Part shown: in pieces, positions 34,796 through 43,970 of the stretch
Layout of the letters: each line of letters starts with the position of its first letter
Position numbering within the stretch: the stretch's first letter is position 1
NCBI GenBank assembly: GCA_045596365.1
Contig: JAZOCE010000017.1
Coordinates: 1 to 64,000 of the forward strand
Direction of reading: 5' to 3'
DNA from: RGIG4079 sp045596365
GTDB taxonomy: Bacteria; Bacteroidota; Bacteroidia; Bacteroidales; Muribaculaceae
DNA: 64,000 nt
Translations under genes and position numbers: made by a program
The notes under the pieces: model-generated
Databases searched by the model: none
What the model saw: only the letters and a program-made list of their open reading frames with translations
Told to the model about the DNA's origin: nothing

Positions 34796-35557
34796 TTATT
34801 TCATCAATCTTCGTCTAAACTCAGCAACGGCAATTGCTGTTGCCATACTCACATTCAAAGATTCAGATGTCGGAACATCTGTGGGATAAGATGGGATAAA
34901 CAGTCTTCGTGTTACTAATTTTCCTACTTCTTCTGAGATACCTTGTCCCTCATTCCCCATTACCAAGAATCCTCTTGACGACAAATCCATGTTATACATG
35001 TTATCACCATCAAGGAATGTACCATAAACAGGTATATCTTTATTTGCATTTATTAGTTCTACTAAATCACAATAATGCACCCGCACTCGCGAAATCGCCC
35101 CCATCGTTGCTTGAACCACCTTTGGATTATATACATCAACAGTATCGTTACTACATATTATGGTATTAATCCCAAACCAGTCAGCTATGCGTATAATAGT
35201 ACCCAAATTTCCCGGGTCTTGTACTTTATCAAGCACGATTGTCAGATCTGCATTAAATCGACTACTATCCAGAATATAATTGGGGATATCATACACAGCA
35301 ATTACATCTGTTGGAGTTGTTAATTGAGACATTCGCGACATATCAGCACGCTTAACCTCAATAGGTGTTACTTGTATTATATCATTAGCATATTTTTCAA
35401 TCCATTGAGAGGTAGCAAGCAAATAGCGACATGTAAAATGATGAATTGTATCCATGACACACTTTGTCCCTTCAACAACAAAACAATTTTCCTCTCGACG
35501 CCCTTTTGTAGATCCAAGCGATGCCACCATTTTTTTGAAATTATTCGTAATTTCCAT
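34796..35557 (-). CDS. SpoU/TrmH-family RNA 2'-O-methyltransferase
   Basis: The 253-residue SPOUT methyltransferase has an N-terminal substrate-binding domain (about 1-95). The knotted catalytic domain carries three motifs: LDKVQDPGNLGTIIRIADWFG (motif 1, with the conserved Asn and Arg), VMGNEGQGIS (motif 2) and IPSYPTDVPTSESLNVSMATAIAV (motif 3). It methylates ribose in rRNA or tRNA; whether the target matches RlmB or another site cannot be told. It is followed after 3 bases by radA. A minus-strand TACCTTTG -7 box lies at 35593-35586. Confidence 0.93.
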   Translation of the reverse strand: MEITNNFKKMVASLGSTKGRREENCFVVEGTKCVMDTIHHFTCRYLLATSQWIEKYANDIIQVTPIEVKRADMSRMSQLTTPTDVIAVYDIPNYILDSSRFNADLTIVLDKVQDPGNLGTIIRIADWFGINTIICSNDTVDVYNPKVVQATMGAISRVRVHYCDLVELINANKDIPVYGTFLDGDNMYNMDLSSRGFLVMGNEGQGISEEVGKLVTRRLFIPSYPTDVPTSESLNVSMATAIAVAEFRRRLMK

Positions 35558-35624
35558 TTTTGCAAAATAATATGTACACTTAATACAAAGGTAACTAAAA
35601 TAGTCAAATTTTTCGCATCAAGCA

Positions 35625-35654
35625 TTGTGAATTGTAAATTAAAGACTATCTTTG
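35625..35654 (+). promoter_or_regulatory. Bacteroidota-type promoter for nfo
   Basis: TTG (35625-35627), 19 bases, TATCTTTG (35647-35654), 40 bases before the nfo ATG. Confidence 0.78.
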
Positions 35655-35694
35655 TGTAGACTAATATCAATGCGTAAAATAAACAATAATTAGA

Positions 35695-36537
35695 ATGAAA
35701 TTTATCGGAGCTCACGTATCTGCCGGTAGCGGAGTGAGCCAAGCACCTATAAATGCCCATGAAATAGGGGCACAGTCTTTTGCGTTATTTACCCGCAATC
35801 CATCACGTTGGCAATCCAAGCCCATCAGTGAAAAAGAAGCTCAAGCATTCAAAGAAAATTGTGCTCGTTGGGGATATACACCCGACCGCATATTGCCACA
35901 CGACAGCTACTTGATTAATTTGGGCGCTCCTGACACGGAAAAGCTACAAATGTCTCGAGACGCATTCCTTGATGAAATGCAACGTTGCGAACAATTAGGG
36001 CTAACCATGCTCAACTTCCACCCCGGAAGCCATTTAAAAATGATAGCCATTGACGATTGTCTTGATCGAATCGCCGAATCCATTAATATTACACTTGATA
36101 AAACGATAGGAGTTAAAGCTGTCATTGAAAACACTGCTGGACAAGGTAGCAATCTCGGACATACATTTCAGCAACTCGCCCACATCATTGACAAAGTAGA
36201 AGATAAAACTCGAGTAGGTGTGTGCATCGACTCATGCCACGCTTTTGCGGCCGGATATGACCTATCGACAACTGATGGGTACAACGAAACATGGAAAATG
36301 TTTGACGAAATTGTTGGAATGAAATATCTAAGTGGAATGCACCTTAACGACACAAAAAAGGGGCTTGCGTCAAAAGTCGACCGTCATGAGTCATTAGGCA
36401 AAGGAATGTTAGGGATGGAATTCTTCTCACTACTAATGAATGATCCTCGCATGGACAATATTCCATTAATTCTCGAAACACCAAATGAAGAAATCTGGAA
36501 AGAAGAAATCCAACTATTATATTCACTTGTTAAATAA
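35695..36537 (+). CDS. nfo: Deoxyribonuclease IV (apurinic/apyrimidinic endonuclease)
   Basis: Zinc-dependent AP endonuclease of base-excision repair. The N terminus FIGAHVSAGSGV carries the first metal His. Further metal-site motifs are FHPGS, ENTAGQGSNLG, CIDSCHAFAAGYD and HLNDTK, in the correct order for the Nfo TIM barrel. Length (280) is typical. It has its own promoter and is followed after 29 bases by a sugar transporter gene with no obvious functional tie. Confidence 0.97.
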   Translation: MKFIGAHVSAGSGVSQAPINAHEIGAQSFALFTRNPSRWQSKPISEKEAQAFKENCARWGYTPDRILPHDSYLINLGAPDTEKLQMSRDAFLDEMQRCEQLGLTMLNFHPGSHLKMIAIDDCLDRIAESINITLDKTIGVKAVIENTAGQGSNLGHTFQQLAHIIDKVEDKTRVGVCIDSCHAFAAGYDLSTTDGYNETWKMFDEIVGMKYLSGMHLNDTKKGLASKVDRHESLGKGMLGMEFFSLLMNDPRMDNIPLILETPNEEIWKEEIQLLYSLVK

Positions 36538-36566
36538 ATAATTAAATAATCATAACAACACATAGT

Positions 36567-37925
36567 ATGAAAACAAAACCCGATTTAAGTTTCTGGAAAC
36601 TTTGGAATTTAAGTTTCGGATTCTTTGGCGTTCAGATTGCATATGCGCTACAAAGTGCTAACATCTCACGCATATTTGCCACTCTTGGAGCTGATCCTCA
36701 CGATTTAAGTTTCTTCTGGATTCTCCCACCACTAATGGGAATTATAGTACAACCACTTGTAGGTAAATGGAGTGACAACACTTGGACTCGCTTCGGACGT
36801 CGCATACCTTATTTATTCATTGGTGCACTCGTTGCCGTATTGGTAATGTGTATGCTTCCAAACGCCGGTAGCTTTGGATTAACAATTAGTGCAGCCATGA
36901 TTTTTGGTCTTATCTCATTGATGTTCCTTGACACATCTATTAACATGGCAATGCAACCATTCAAGATGATGGTTGGGGATATGGTCAATGAAAAACAAAA
37001 AGGACTTGCATATTCAATACAAAGTTTCCTATGCAATGCAGGTAGTTTGGTAGGCTACTTATTCCCATACATCTTTACTGCAATAGGCATAGCAAGCGTA
37101 GCAGCAGAAGGAGAAATCCCCGATTCTGTTAAATGGTCATTCTATATAGGCGCTATAATCCTCATTTTATGTGTTATTTATACTACGATGACAGTAAAAG
37201 AAATGCCACCAAAACAATATGCAGAATATCATGGCATTTCCGAAAACGATAAAGAAGAAAAAACAAGCATGATTAAACTTCTCATCAAAGCGCCAAAAAC
37301 ATTCTGGACCGTTGGACTTGTTCAATTCTTCTGCTGGGCAGCATTTATGTACATGTGGACATACACAAACGGAGCTATCGCTGTTAGCGCATTTGACACT
37401 CCAACAATTCTAAAAGATGGCGTAGAAGTATTAGATGTCGCATCTAAACAATATCAAGCTGCCGGCGACTGGGTAGGTGTATTATTTGCCGTTCAAGCTA
37501 TTGGATCTGTACTTTGGGCTATTGTAATACCAATGTTCAAAAATCGCAAATTCATCTACGCATTAAGCCTTGTATTAGGTGGTATTGGATTTATCTCAAC
37601 ATACTACATTGCCGACCAATATTTACTATTTATTTCTTATGCACTAATAGGCTGCGCATGGGCTGCAATGTTAGCTTTGCCATTTACAATTCTAACAAAT
37701 TCACTATCAGGCAAAAATATGGGTACATACCTTGGATTGTTTAATGGCACAATATGTCTCCCTCAAATCATAGCAGCTATGATTGGTGGCGTTTGTGTTT
37801 CAATGCTCACTCCGGCAGGAGAAATCGCAGCTCAAGACCGCATGCTTGTTCTTGCCGGCATATTACTTATTATTGGTGCGATCTCAGTATTTATCATAAA
37901 AGAGACATCTGCCGAAAGAAAATAA
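36567..37925 (+). CDS. SLC45-type MFS sugar transporter
   Basis: The 452-residue polytopic protein has about twelve helices. The family pattern is visible in SFGFFGVQIAYALQSANISRIF and the loop GKWSDNTWTRFGRRIPY, an MFS motif-A variant with RFGRRxPY, typical of SLC45/GPH sucrose and maltose carriers. In Bacteroidota relatives import maltose or other alpha-glucosides across the inner membrane. That fits the pullulanase and glycogen genes in this window, although they are not adjacent. Specificity is inferred. A hairpin terminator follows. Confidence 0.87.
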   Translation: MKTKPDLSFWKLWNLSFGFFGVQIAYALQSANISRIFATLGADPHDLSFFWILPPLMGIIVQPLVGKWSDNTWTRFGRRIPYLFIGALVAVLVMCMLPNAGSFGLTISAAMIFGLISLMFLDTSINMAMQPFKMMVGDMVNEKQKGLAYSIQSFLCNAGSLVGYLFPYIFTAIGIASVAAEGEIPDSVKWSFYIGAIILILCVIYTTMTVKEMPPKQYAEYHGISENDKEEKTSMIKLLIKAPKTFWTVGLVQFFCWAAFMYMWTYTNGAIAVSAFDTPTILKDGVEVLDVASKQYQAAGDWVGVLFAVQAIGSVLWAIVIPMFKNRKFIYALSLVLGGIGFISTYYIADQYLLFISYALIGCAWAAMLALPFTILTNSLSGKNMGTYLGLFNGTICLPQIIAAMIGGVCVSMLTPAGEIAAQDRMLVLAGILLIIGAISVFIIKETSAERK

Positions 37926-37946
37926 GACCATATAATCAATAACCTT

Positions 37947-37974
37947 AAATGCCCGCTATTTTCAGTGGGCATTT
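37947..37974 (+). terminator. Rho-independent terminator after SLC45-type transporter gene
   Basis: Arms 37947-37957 (AAATGCCCGCT) and 37964-37974 pair over 11 bp with one G-T pair, followed by a T-run. Confidence 0.85.
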
Positions 37975-38109
37975 TTCATTTTCAATGGGAACTAAAATAA
38001 AATGAAAGCCAAATGAACAAAATACAAAATTTACTCAATCTAAACATGCTCATTATCATTGCATTAAAAAAGAGGCCTAAAAATTCGCAAAAATATTTCA
38101 CAAAAACAC

Positions 38110-38140
38110 TTGCATAGTTCAAAAAAACTACCTACCTTTG
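38110..38140 (+). promoter_or_regulatory. Promoter of tRNA-Lys
   Basis: TTG (38110-38112), 20 bases, TACCTTTG (38133-38140), 39 bases before the mature tRNA. Confidence 0.75.
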
Positions 38141-38179
38141 CATCGCAATTGAGAAATCAAGGCAACTAAAAAACAGGAT

Positions 38180-38252
38180 GATTCGCTAGCTCAGCAGGTA
38201 GAGCACAACACTTTTAATGTTGGGGTCCTGGGTTCGAGCCCCAGGCGGATCA
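38180..38252 (+). tRNA. tRNA-Lys (anticodon TTT)
   Basis: Acceptor arms GATTCGC (38180-38186) and GCGGATC (38245-38251) pair with one T-G. The D arm is GCTC/GAGC and the anticodon stem CAACA/TGTTG closes loop CTTTTAA. The T arm contains GTTCGAG. The 73-base gene ends in discriminator A and does not encode CCA, unlike tRNA-Ser in this window. Confidence 0.95.
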
Positions 38253-38255
38253 CGC

Positions 38256-38277
38256 AGGGAAGCTAAACAGCTTCCCT
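38256..38277 (+). terminator. Terminator of tRNA-Lys
   Basis: Arms 38256-38264 (AGGGAAGCT) and 38269-38277 with loop AAAC, followed by a T-run, 3 bases after the tRNA. Confidence 0.9.
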
Positions 38278-38334
38278 TTTTATTTGAAGTCCAAATCTTT
38301 TTCAAATAAACTACACCTTTATTATCTTTGCGGA

Positions 38335-39018
38335 ATGAAACAGATTATCACATTTCTACAAGAACTACAAGCTAATAATAATAGAGACTGGTTTAACGCA
38401 AATAAATCTCGCTATGTGAAACTACAAAATCGGTTCAACGAATTTGTAGATGAACTGATAACAGAAATAGGTCATTTCGATTCATCTGTTACCGGACTCA
38501 CTGCTAAAGATTGCACCTATCGCATTTATCGAGACGTGCGTTTTAGTTCTGACAAAAGTCCATACAAAACACACATGGGTGCTTTCATTTGTCCTAAAGG
38601 CAAGAAATCAGGTTATTCGGGATATTATTTTCACATTGGCACAGGTGGGGATGGCTATCCACATAGACACATGTTAGCAACCGGAGACTATTGCTGCGAT
38701 GCAAAAGTGTTGCATATTTTACGCGAAGACATTGTTGACGGCAATGGGGATTTTGATAATATCGTTAGTTCTGTGTATCCTACATTTCATCTTGACCGCG
38801 AATGTGCGTTAAAACGCAATCCCAAAGGTTTTGAACAAGAAACAAGATACAATGAATATATCCGTCTTAAAAACTTTTGTTTAGTGCATACTCCAACTGA
38901 TGAGTTTATCTATGGCGACAATCTTGCCAAGCGTGTAGCAGAGCTATTCCGCATGACCAAACCATTTCTTGACTATATCAATAGGGCTATTAAATATGTA
39001 AAAGACAATTCTATGTAG
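38335..39018 (+). CDS. DUF2461 / TIGR02453 family protein
   Basis: The 227-residue cytoplasmic protein shows the DUF2461 pattern: ITFLQELQANNNRDWFNANK at the start, then YRDVRFSSDKSPYKTHMGAF and GYYFHIG. The biochemical role is unknown. The ATG at 38335 matches the family's usual N terminus; an in-frame upstream codon (38284) would put the promoter and part of the tRNA terminator in the coding region. A TATCTTTG -7 box ends at 38330, only 4 bases before this ATG, so the transcript is predicted to be leaderless. No TTTG at the usual spacing is visible. Confidence 0.9.
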   Translation: MKQIITFLQELQANNNRDWFNANKSRYVKLQNRFNEFVDELITEIGHFDSSVTGLTAKDCTYRIYRDVRFSSDKSPYKTHMGAFICPKGKKSGYSGYYFHIGTGGDGYPHRHMLATGDYCCDAKVLHILREDIVDGNGDFDNIVSSVYPTFHLDRECALKRNPKGFEQETRYNEYIRLKNFCLVHTPTDEFIYGDNLAKRVAELFRMTKPFLDYINRAIKYVKDNSM

Positions 39019-39087
39019 CTCACAATCGTTATCAATCTATTAGGTGGGAAAGTCCGTATTGACGGAGTGCCTCATTGCGATTATACG

Positions 39088-39118
39088 GAGCGAGAAGCAT
39101 TTCTCCACGTTCTCGCTC
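39088..39118. terminator. Hairpin between DUF2461 gene and beta-helix gene
   Basis: Arms 39088-39096 (GAGCGAGAA) and 39110-39118 pair over 9 bp with a 13-base loop, followed by an AT-rich stretch. A smaller hairpin, TCCGT-ATTG-ACGGA, lies at 39053-39066. It probably ends both convergent genes. Confidence 0.6.
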
Positions 39119-39132
39119 ATATATTTTAGAAA

Positions 39133-41979
39133 TTATAGCACTACTTTTTGGATATGACGGTTGTTGTTTTTATCTGTTATTACTGCGATATAAACTCCTG
39201 ATAGTGAGGTGAGATTCGCTATATTACTTTCCGAGAATGAAGCTACTTTGGCGCCTGCCATAGAGTATATGTCTATTGTGGCGACTTCAATGTTTTCAAC
39301 TATCAAGGTTTTATTTTTGACAATAGTTTTTACTTCATCAGTATTTTCAATGTTTTTAATACCAGTTGTTGCTCCTGTATATTTTGCGGATATAGGTATA
39401 ACTATATCGTTGGATTCGACATTGGTTGTTGCTAACGGCGAGAACAATCGCAATGTGGCATTATAAGAAGATTTTATCTCTTTGGGGTTAAATGTGACGG
39501 TAGCGGTTGCTGTTGCTGAGAAGGCATTATTAGATGACATTTTCACGCTAAACACATCGCCATCTTCACCTGTAATAACGCCATACCATTGACCAAATAG
39601 ATATTCTCCATTTGTAATAGTAATTGTTTTGGAGGGGGCTTCGTTAATTGTTGAGGCTGTTAGTTCAATATTGTCAGTGTCACATGTAAAGTTTATGCCT
39701 TCATAATCAGTGTCAAGGTAGGTTTTAGTATATGTATCATCACCTTTCTTTGTTGCTGTGGCATTGGTTGCATCATATTCTGTATGATAATCAATAATAT
39801 ACTTATAGACATTAGCTTTACGCGATCCTGCAGGACCATTTACAACTGCTATATACAGATTAGCATGGCCATATTTATCATGACGAATAACCATTCCTTC
39901 AGGCTCGCCAGAAGTAAGATTGTTTATGCGACCATAGTTTAATTGTGTGCGATAACAATATTTATTAGTTCGCCAATTATAGCATGTTACAACCAACGTG
40001 GGATCTCCCGATGTTATCGCATCGGTACTTTCATCAGCCACTCCCTCTAAAGTATAAATATAATCACCTTTAATGTCAAAACTTTGGAATGCCCATGTGT
40101 TATAACCGTTGTCATTAGGGATTGACGAATTGACATAATCACCAATTGTTAATTCTACTGTTTTTATCAAAGTCTTTTTCCCTTCAAGAGCAGCATCAAG
40201 GTCATAAATGTGATAGGTGTTCTTGCCAGAGCCTGATGTGCGAATACATAGATATCGAGATGTTTCATCACAAGCCGGATAATCATTTGAGCCTGTTACG
40301 TTGAAATATTGCACACCACTATCAGTATTTCCCGTTCCGTCAAGATTTATATCAGTACCACTCTTGAATTGCCAACGAGCTGTAGCTCCTGATATATCAT
40401 CGCCATCACGCAATGAGGCTTTTGCTCCTGACCATAACCAACCTTGTCCACTCTTGTCACGAACAAAACACATATTTGTACCATGTCCGCCATAACCAAT
40501 TTCCATTGATTGTATTGATGTACTATAGGTGTAAGCATATCCATCAATTTTAGTACATGGCACACGGGTTACTGTAAGTCCATCATGAGTTGAGCTAAAT
40601 CCATAGGCTGAGTTATAGCTTGTGTTGCGAGATGTATTCATTTTTTGAATGAAATACATATCTCCTGTAATAGGGTCGATGTCGAAACTTTGTATAACCG
40701 TAGCAGCGCCTAGAGAGACTCCCGTAGCGTGTGTTGCCACATCTGTTCCGGTCAATACGCTAGTGCCAAATGTTGACATTTTGCTACCTAAATCAAAACG
40801 CGTGAATTGGTCGGCATATATTTCTCGATAGCCTTGTCCATCATCTAGCGTCACCCATGCAAATCTGTAAAACCGATTATCGTAATGATTGTTTGACAAA
40901 TTATATTTAATATCTTTACCTGTACTATTGTCGCTATAAAGCAACAGATTCTGACCGGCTTGATTATGTGTAGCTGAGGGTAAAATCGTCGTTTTGTTTT
41001 TAAACGTATTCTCATTTACATTGATGCGATACCCCACTGGCTTAACTTCATTTGTTGTTCCAGATTGTCCTTGATATACACGTATCAATGGGAATATTGA
41101 CTCTTGACCATAACAACCATCGAACTCATTTGCAACAATATTTGCAGTTGTCGTATTAGCATATGCGCTTCGATAAAGAGCGATACAAAAATCCCCTTTA
41201 TTCCCTCCATCAGGAGCAGAATATGTTGTCTTGCCAACATTTTTGAATACGTTATTTTTAATGTTTAAAACACCTTGTGCATTTGCAAAATAGACACTCG
41301 TACCTCCATCATAGAAATAGTTATCTAATACTGTAGTTGTTCCAAATGCCCCACCAAAACTGATACAATTAGGATAATGTGTAGCATCACCTTCGAAATA
41401 ATTATGCGACGCCTCACAATTTTGATATCGACATTGCGATGAGATTGTATTAACATCGGCATTTGCAATAATATTTCCTATTTCAACGAGAGGAGTTGAT
41501 GTCGAACGCTTTACAGTTGACCCGGCAAAATAATTATACAACACTTTTATTCCACTTAACGGAGATTTATTTGTTCCGGCGGTAGATTCTATACGGCCAT
41601 TTCCCGTAAATTTAAAGCCATTTATTATAACATTTGAGGATTTAACAAAGATGGTTCCTGTAATCACCGATTCATCTTTACGTGTTTCTGTCCAATCCAC
41701 AAATGCGTTGTTGCCAATAACGGAAAGTCCATCTGTCGAGATAGTTATATCTTCAGAATATGTTCCACTTGCGACATATACCTTAGAATTAGCTTCGACA
41801 TTAGATGCAAGAAATGATTTAAAATCGGGAAATGCGTTTATCCCGACAGTGAATAACATCTCTTTATGCGATATCTCTGAGCCTTCGATAATTGCATTTG
41901 GGCTAATAAGGTAATTAGATGCAACAGTATTTATGAAACACAATATTCCTAATATTGAAAATAATAGTATTCTTTTCAT
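39133..41979 (-). CDS. Large secreted beta-helix protein with type IX-like C-terminal tail
   Basis: The 948-residue protein starts with a signal peptide (to about residue 22, ending VAS). A right-handed beta-helix region follows (about 50-330) with repeated short strands such as VYVASGTYSEDITIS and VIINGFKFTGNGRI. Residues about 380-740 form a second region rich in short Gly/Asp/Tyr strands that may be a propeller. A beta-sandwich segment comes before the C-terminal tail, IDIYSMAGAKVASF with SGVYIAVITD, the Por-secretion pattern. It should be surface-displayed or released. Beta-helices commonly bind or cut polysaccharides, but no catalytic residues can be named. The ATG at 41979 gives the signal peptide. 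Confidence 0.8.
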   Translation of the reverse strand: MKRILLFSILGILCFINTVASNYLISPNAIIEGSEISHKEMLFTVGINAFPDFKSFLASNVEANSKVYVASGTYSEDITISTDGLSVIGNNAFVDWTETRKDESVITGTIFVKSSNVIINGFKFTGNGRIESTAGTNKSPLSGIKVLYNYFAGSTVKRSTSTPLVEIGNIIANADVNTISSQCRYQNCEASHNYFEGDATHYPNCISFGGAFGTTTVLDNYFYDGGTSVYFANAQGVLNIKNNVFKNVGKTTYSAPDGGNKGDFCIALYRSAYANTTTANIVANEFDGCYGQESIFPLIRVYQGQSGTTNEVKPVGYRINVNENTFKNKTTILPSATHNQAGQNLLLYSDNSTGKDIKYNLSNNHYDNRFYRFAWVTLDDGQGYREIYADQFTRFDLGSKMSTFGTSVLTGTDVATHATGVSLGAATVIQSFDIDPITGDMYFIQKMNTSRNTSYNSAYGFSSTHDGLTVTRVPCTKIDGYAYTYSTSIQSMEIGYGGHGTNMCFVRDKSGQGWLWSGAKASLRDGDDISGATARWQFKSGTDINLDGTGNTDSGVQYFNVTGSNDYPACDETSRYLCIRTSGSGKNTYHIYDLDAALEGKKTLIKTVELTIGDYVNSSIPNDNGYNTWAFQSFDIKGDYIYTLEGVADESTDAITSGDPTLVVTCYNWRTNKYCYRTQLNYGRINNLTSGEPEGMVIRHDKYGHANLYIAVVNGPAGSRKANVYKYIIDYHTEYDATNATATKKGDDTYTKTYLDTDYEGINFTCDTDNIELTASTINEAPSKTITITNGEYLFGQWYGVITGEDGDVFSVKMSSNNAFSATATATVTFNPKEIKSSYNATLRLFSPLATTNVESNDIVIPISAKYTGATTGIKNIENTDEVKTIVKNKTLIVENIEVATIDIYSMAGAKVASFSESNIANLTSLSGVYIAVITDKNNNRHIQKVVL

Positions 41980-42158
41980 GTCATAATATATTAGATGGTT
42001 AGGATTATGCAAATATATACAATTCCTCCTAGAATATCTTATGTTTGCACAAATATTCTATAATTATTCAATAAAACATATAATAAACTATTCATATATG
42101 CTGGTAGTTATTTTATATAAATTATATTTGCAGAAAATAAAACAGAACTGATTTGGAA

Positions 42159-43100
42159 ATGATACATAAAAGCTTGACGGAGTTGATAGGCAACACTCCC
42201 CTACTCGAATTATCTAATATTGAACAATCATTTGGGCTAAAGGCTCGCTTGATTGCAAAAGTAGAATTTTTCAATCCCGGAGGTAGCGTAAAAGATCGCG
42301 TGGCTCTTGCCATGATTGAAGATGCCGAGAGAAATGGTTTACTTGTGCCAGGCGCAACTATAATTGAGCCCACAAGTGGGAACACTGGTATAGGCCTTGC
42401 TTGGGTAGCTTCTGTTAAAGGCTACAAGCTTATTCTCACAATGCCTGAAACTATGAGCCAAGAGCGTCAAAAATTGCTCAAAGCATTAGGCGCGACACTC
42501 GAGCTTACGCCGGGTGCCGATGGAATGAATGGAGCGATACGCCGTGCCAATGAGCTAAAAGAAAAATATCCCGGAGCTTTTATTCCTCAACAATTTGATA
42601 ATCCAATAAATCCTCAAACACATATTTACACTACAGCCGAAGAGATATGGCGTGATACTGATGGGGAGATAGACATGTTTGTTGCTGGTGTTGGCACCGG
42701 GGGCACATTAAGTGGAACAGCCAAAGGGCTAAAAAATCATAATCCTCTAATAAAAGCTATCGCGGTTGAACCTGCTAATTCGACAGTAATATCAGGAGGA
42801 AAAGTCGGAGCCCACAAACTACAAGGGATTGGAGCGGGATTTATCCCCAAAAATTACAATCCTGAAGTTGTTGACCAAGTTTTCCCCGTAAAAGATGATG
42901 AAGCAATGAAAGCATCTCGATTGTTAGCACAAAAAGAGGGGCTACTAGTGGGGATATCATCGGGAGCTGCATTACACGCAGCAATATCTCTAGCGCAAAA
43001 GGAGGAAAACGCAGGAAAAACTATAGTAGTATTGCTCCCCGACACAGGAGAACGTTATCTTTCAACTGAGCTATTTGCCTACGAAGATTATCCTTTATAG
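42159..43100 (+). CDS. cysK: Cysteine synthase (O-acetylserine sulfhydrylase)
   Basis: PLP enzyme making cysteine from O-acetylserine and sulfide. The PLP lysine is in PGGSVKDRVAL near residue 42. The substrate loop TSGNTG and the phosphate-binding loop GTGGTLSG are both present. Length (313) fits CysK. The ATG at 42159 is preferred over an in-frame TTG two codons upstream. A TATATTTG -7 box lies at 42123-42130. The neighbours are unrelated: a convergent NlpC/P60 gene begins its stop 3 bases after the cysK stop. Confidence 0.96.
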   Translation: MIHKSLTELIGNTPLLELSNIEQSFGLKARLIAKVEFFNPGGSVKDRVALAMIEDAERNGLLVPGATIIEPTSGNTGIGLAWVASVKGYKLILTMPETMSQERQKLLKALGATLELTPGADGMNGAIRRANELKEKYPGAFIPQQFDNPINPQTHIYTTAEEIWRDTDGEIDMFVAGVGTGGTLSGTAKGLKNHNPLIKAIAVEPANSTVISGGKVGAHKLQGIGAGFIPKNYNPEVVDQVFPVKDDEAMKASRLLAQKEGLLVGISSGAALHAAISLAQKEENAGKTIVVLLPDTGERYLSTELFAYEDYPL

Positions 43101-43103
43101 CAA

Positions 43104-43724
43104 TTACTCATTATAAATAGAATCTAGTTTTTGATTTATTATATTATCTAAAATGTCATCTTGTGATGGCATTTTTTGTTTTTTAGATATTTTCTTCGTA
43201 GTTTTTTTCTTCACTTTATCCTCTTGGTTGCGGAGTTCTTTATAAACCTTTTCTATACGTCCAGAAGAAAGATAGCGTTGTTTATAATAAACATCGTTTA
43301 TACCTGAAATAATCACTCCTCGACTCGATGAAGCATGAATCATTTGCCCGTCACCAATATATATACCAACGTGTGTAACCGATTTTTTCTTTTTACCTGT
43401 AGCAAAAAACAGCAAATCTCCTGAATGCAACTCACTCTTTTTTATACTCTTGCAATATTTCTGCAGTTCGACCGACGTGCGAGGCAATTTAATCCCCACT
43501 GAACGAAATACCTCAACAACAAGCCCGGAACAATCCACACCCTTGCGTGTATTACCCCCATATTTATATTTTGTGCCTAACCAAGAGCGAGCTTCTTTCT
43601 CTATAACATTCTTGGAGATATCATCGTATTGACCTTTTATCGCTTTTTGGGAGGATGAACAACCAACAATAGCAATAGATAATATCGCCATCATTAATAT
43701 TCTATATATAGTTGACATTTTCAT
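43104..43724 (-). CDS. NlpC/P60 peptidoglycan endopeptidase lipoprotein
   Basis: Envelope-anchored cysteine peptidase that cuts stem peptides of peptidoglycan. The lipoprotein signal ends in IVGC (Cys22). The catalytic Cys65 is in GVDCSGLV, the His is in THVGIYIGDG, and a third polar residue follows in HASS. The domain occupies about residues 38-160. The remaining tail is very lysine-rich (KVKKKTTKKISKKQK), perhaps for binding to anionic wall or membrane. A minus-strand TACATTTG -7 box lies at 43751-43744. The gene is convergent with cysK and divergent from htrA. Confidence 0.94.
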   Translation of the reverse strand: MKMSTIYRILMMAILSIAIVGCSSSQKAIKGQYDDISKNVIEKEARSWLGTKYKYGGNTRKGVDCSGLVVEVFRSVGIKLPRTSVELQKYCKSIKKSELHSGDLLFFATGKKKKSVTHVGIYIGDGQMIHASSSRGVIISGINDVYYKQRYLSSGRIEKVYKELRNQEDKVKKKTTKKISKKQKMPSQDDILDNIINQKLDSIYNE

Positions 43725-43970
43725 CTAATTACAACATTTTCTACAAATGTAGTCATTCCCGAAATCTTTATCTAATTTAAAAGCGTTTTACACTAAAATA
43801 TTTCACTAATTTCACATAAATTCATTTAACAAACTGACAAACTCTATTAAAATACATTAAGAACGCATTTTTTTTTATCATCTAATTAATTTTTTTCATA
43901 GATTTGCCGTCAAATAGAAAACGTTAAATTTTAACAGACAGAAATTTTAATTTTAACAAATCATACTATT

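Noticed and set aside
35324..35760. Overlapping frames on both strands around 35.3-35.8 kb
   Set aside because: They overlap the methyltransferase start, the nfo promoter and the nfo start. The promoter and family motifs favour the annotated genes.
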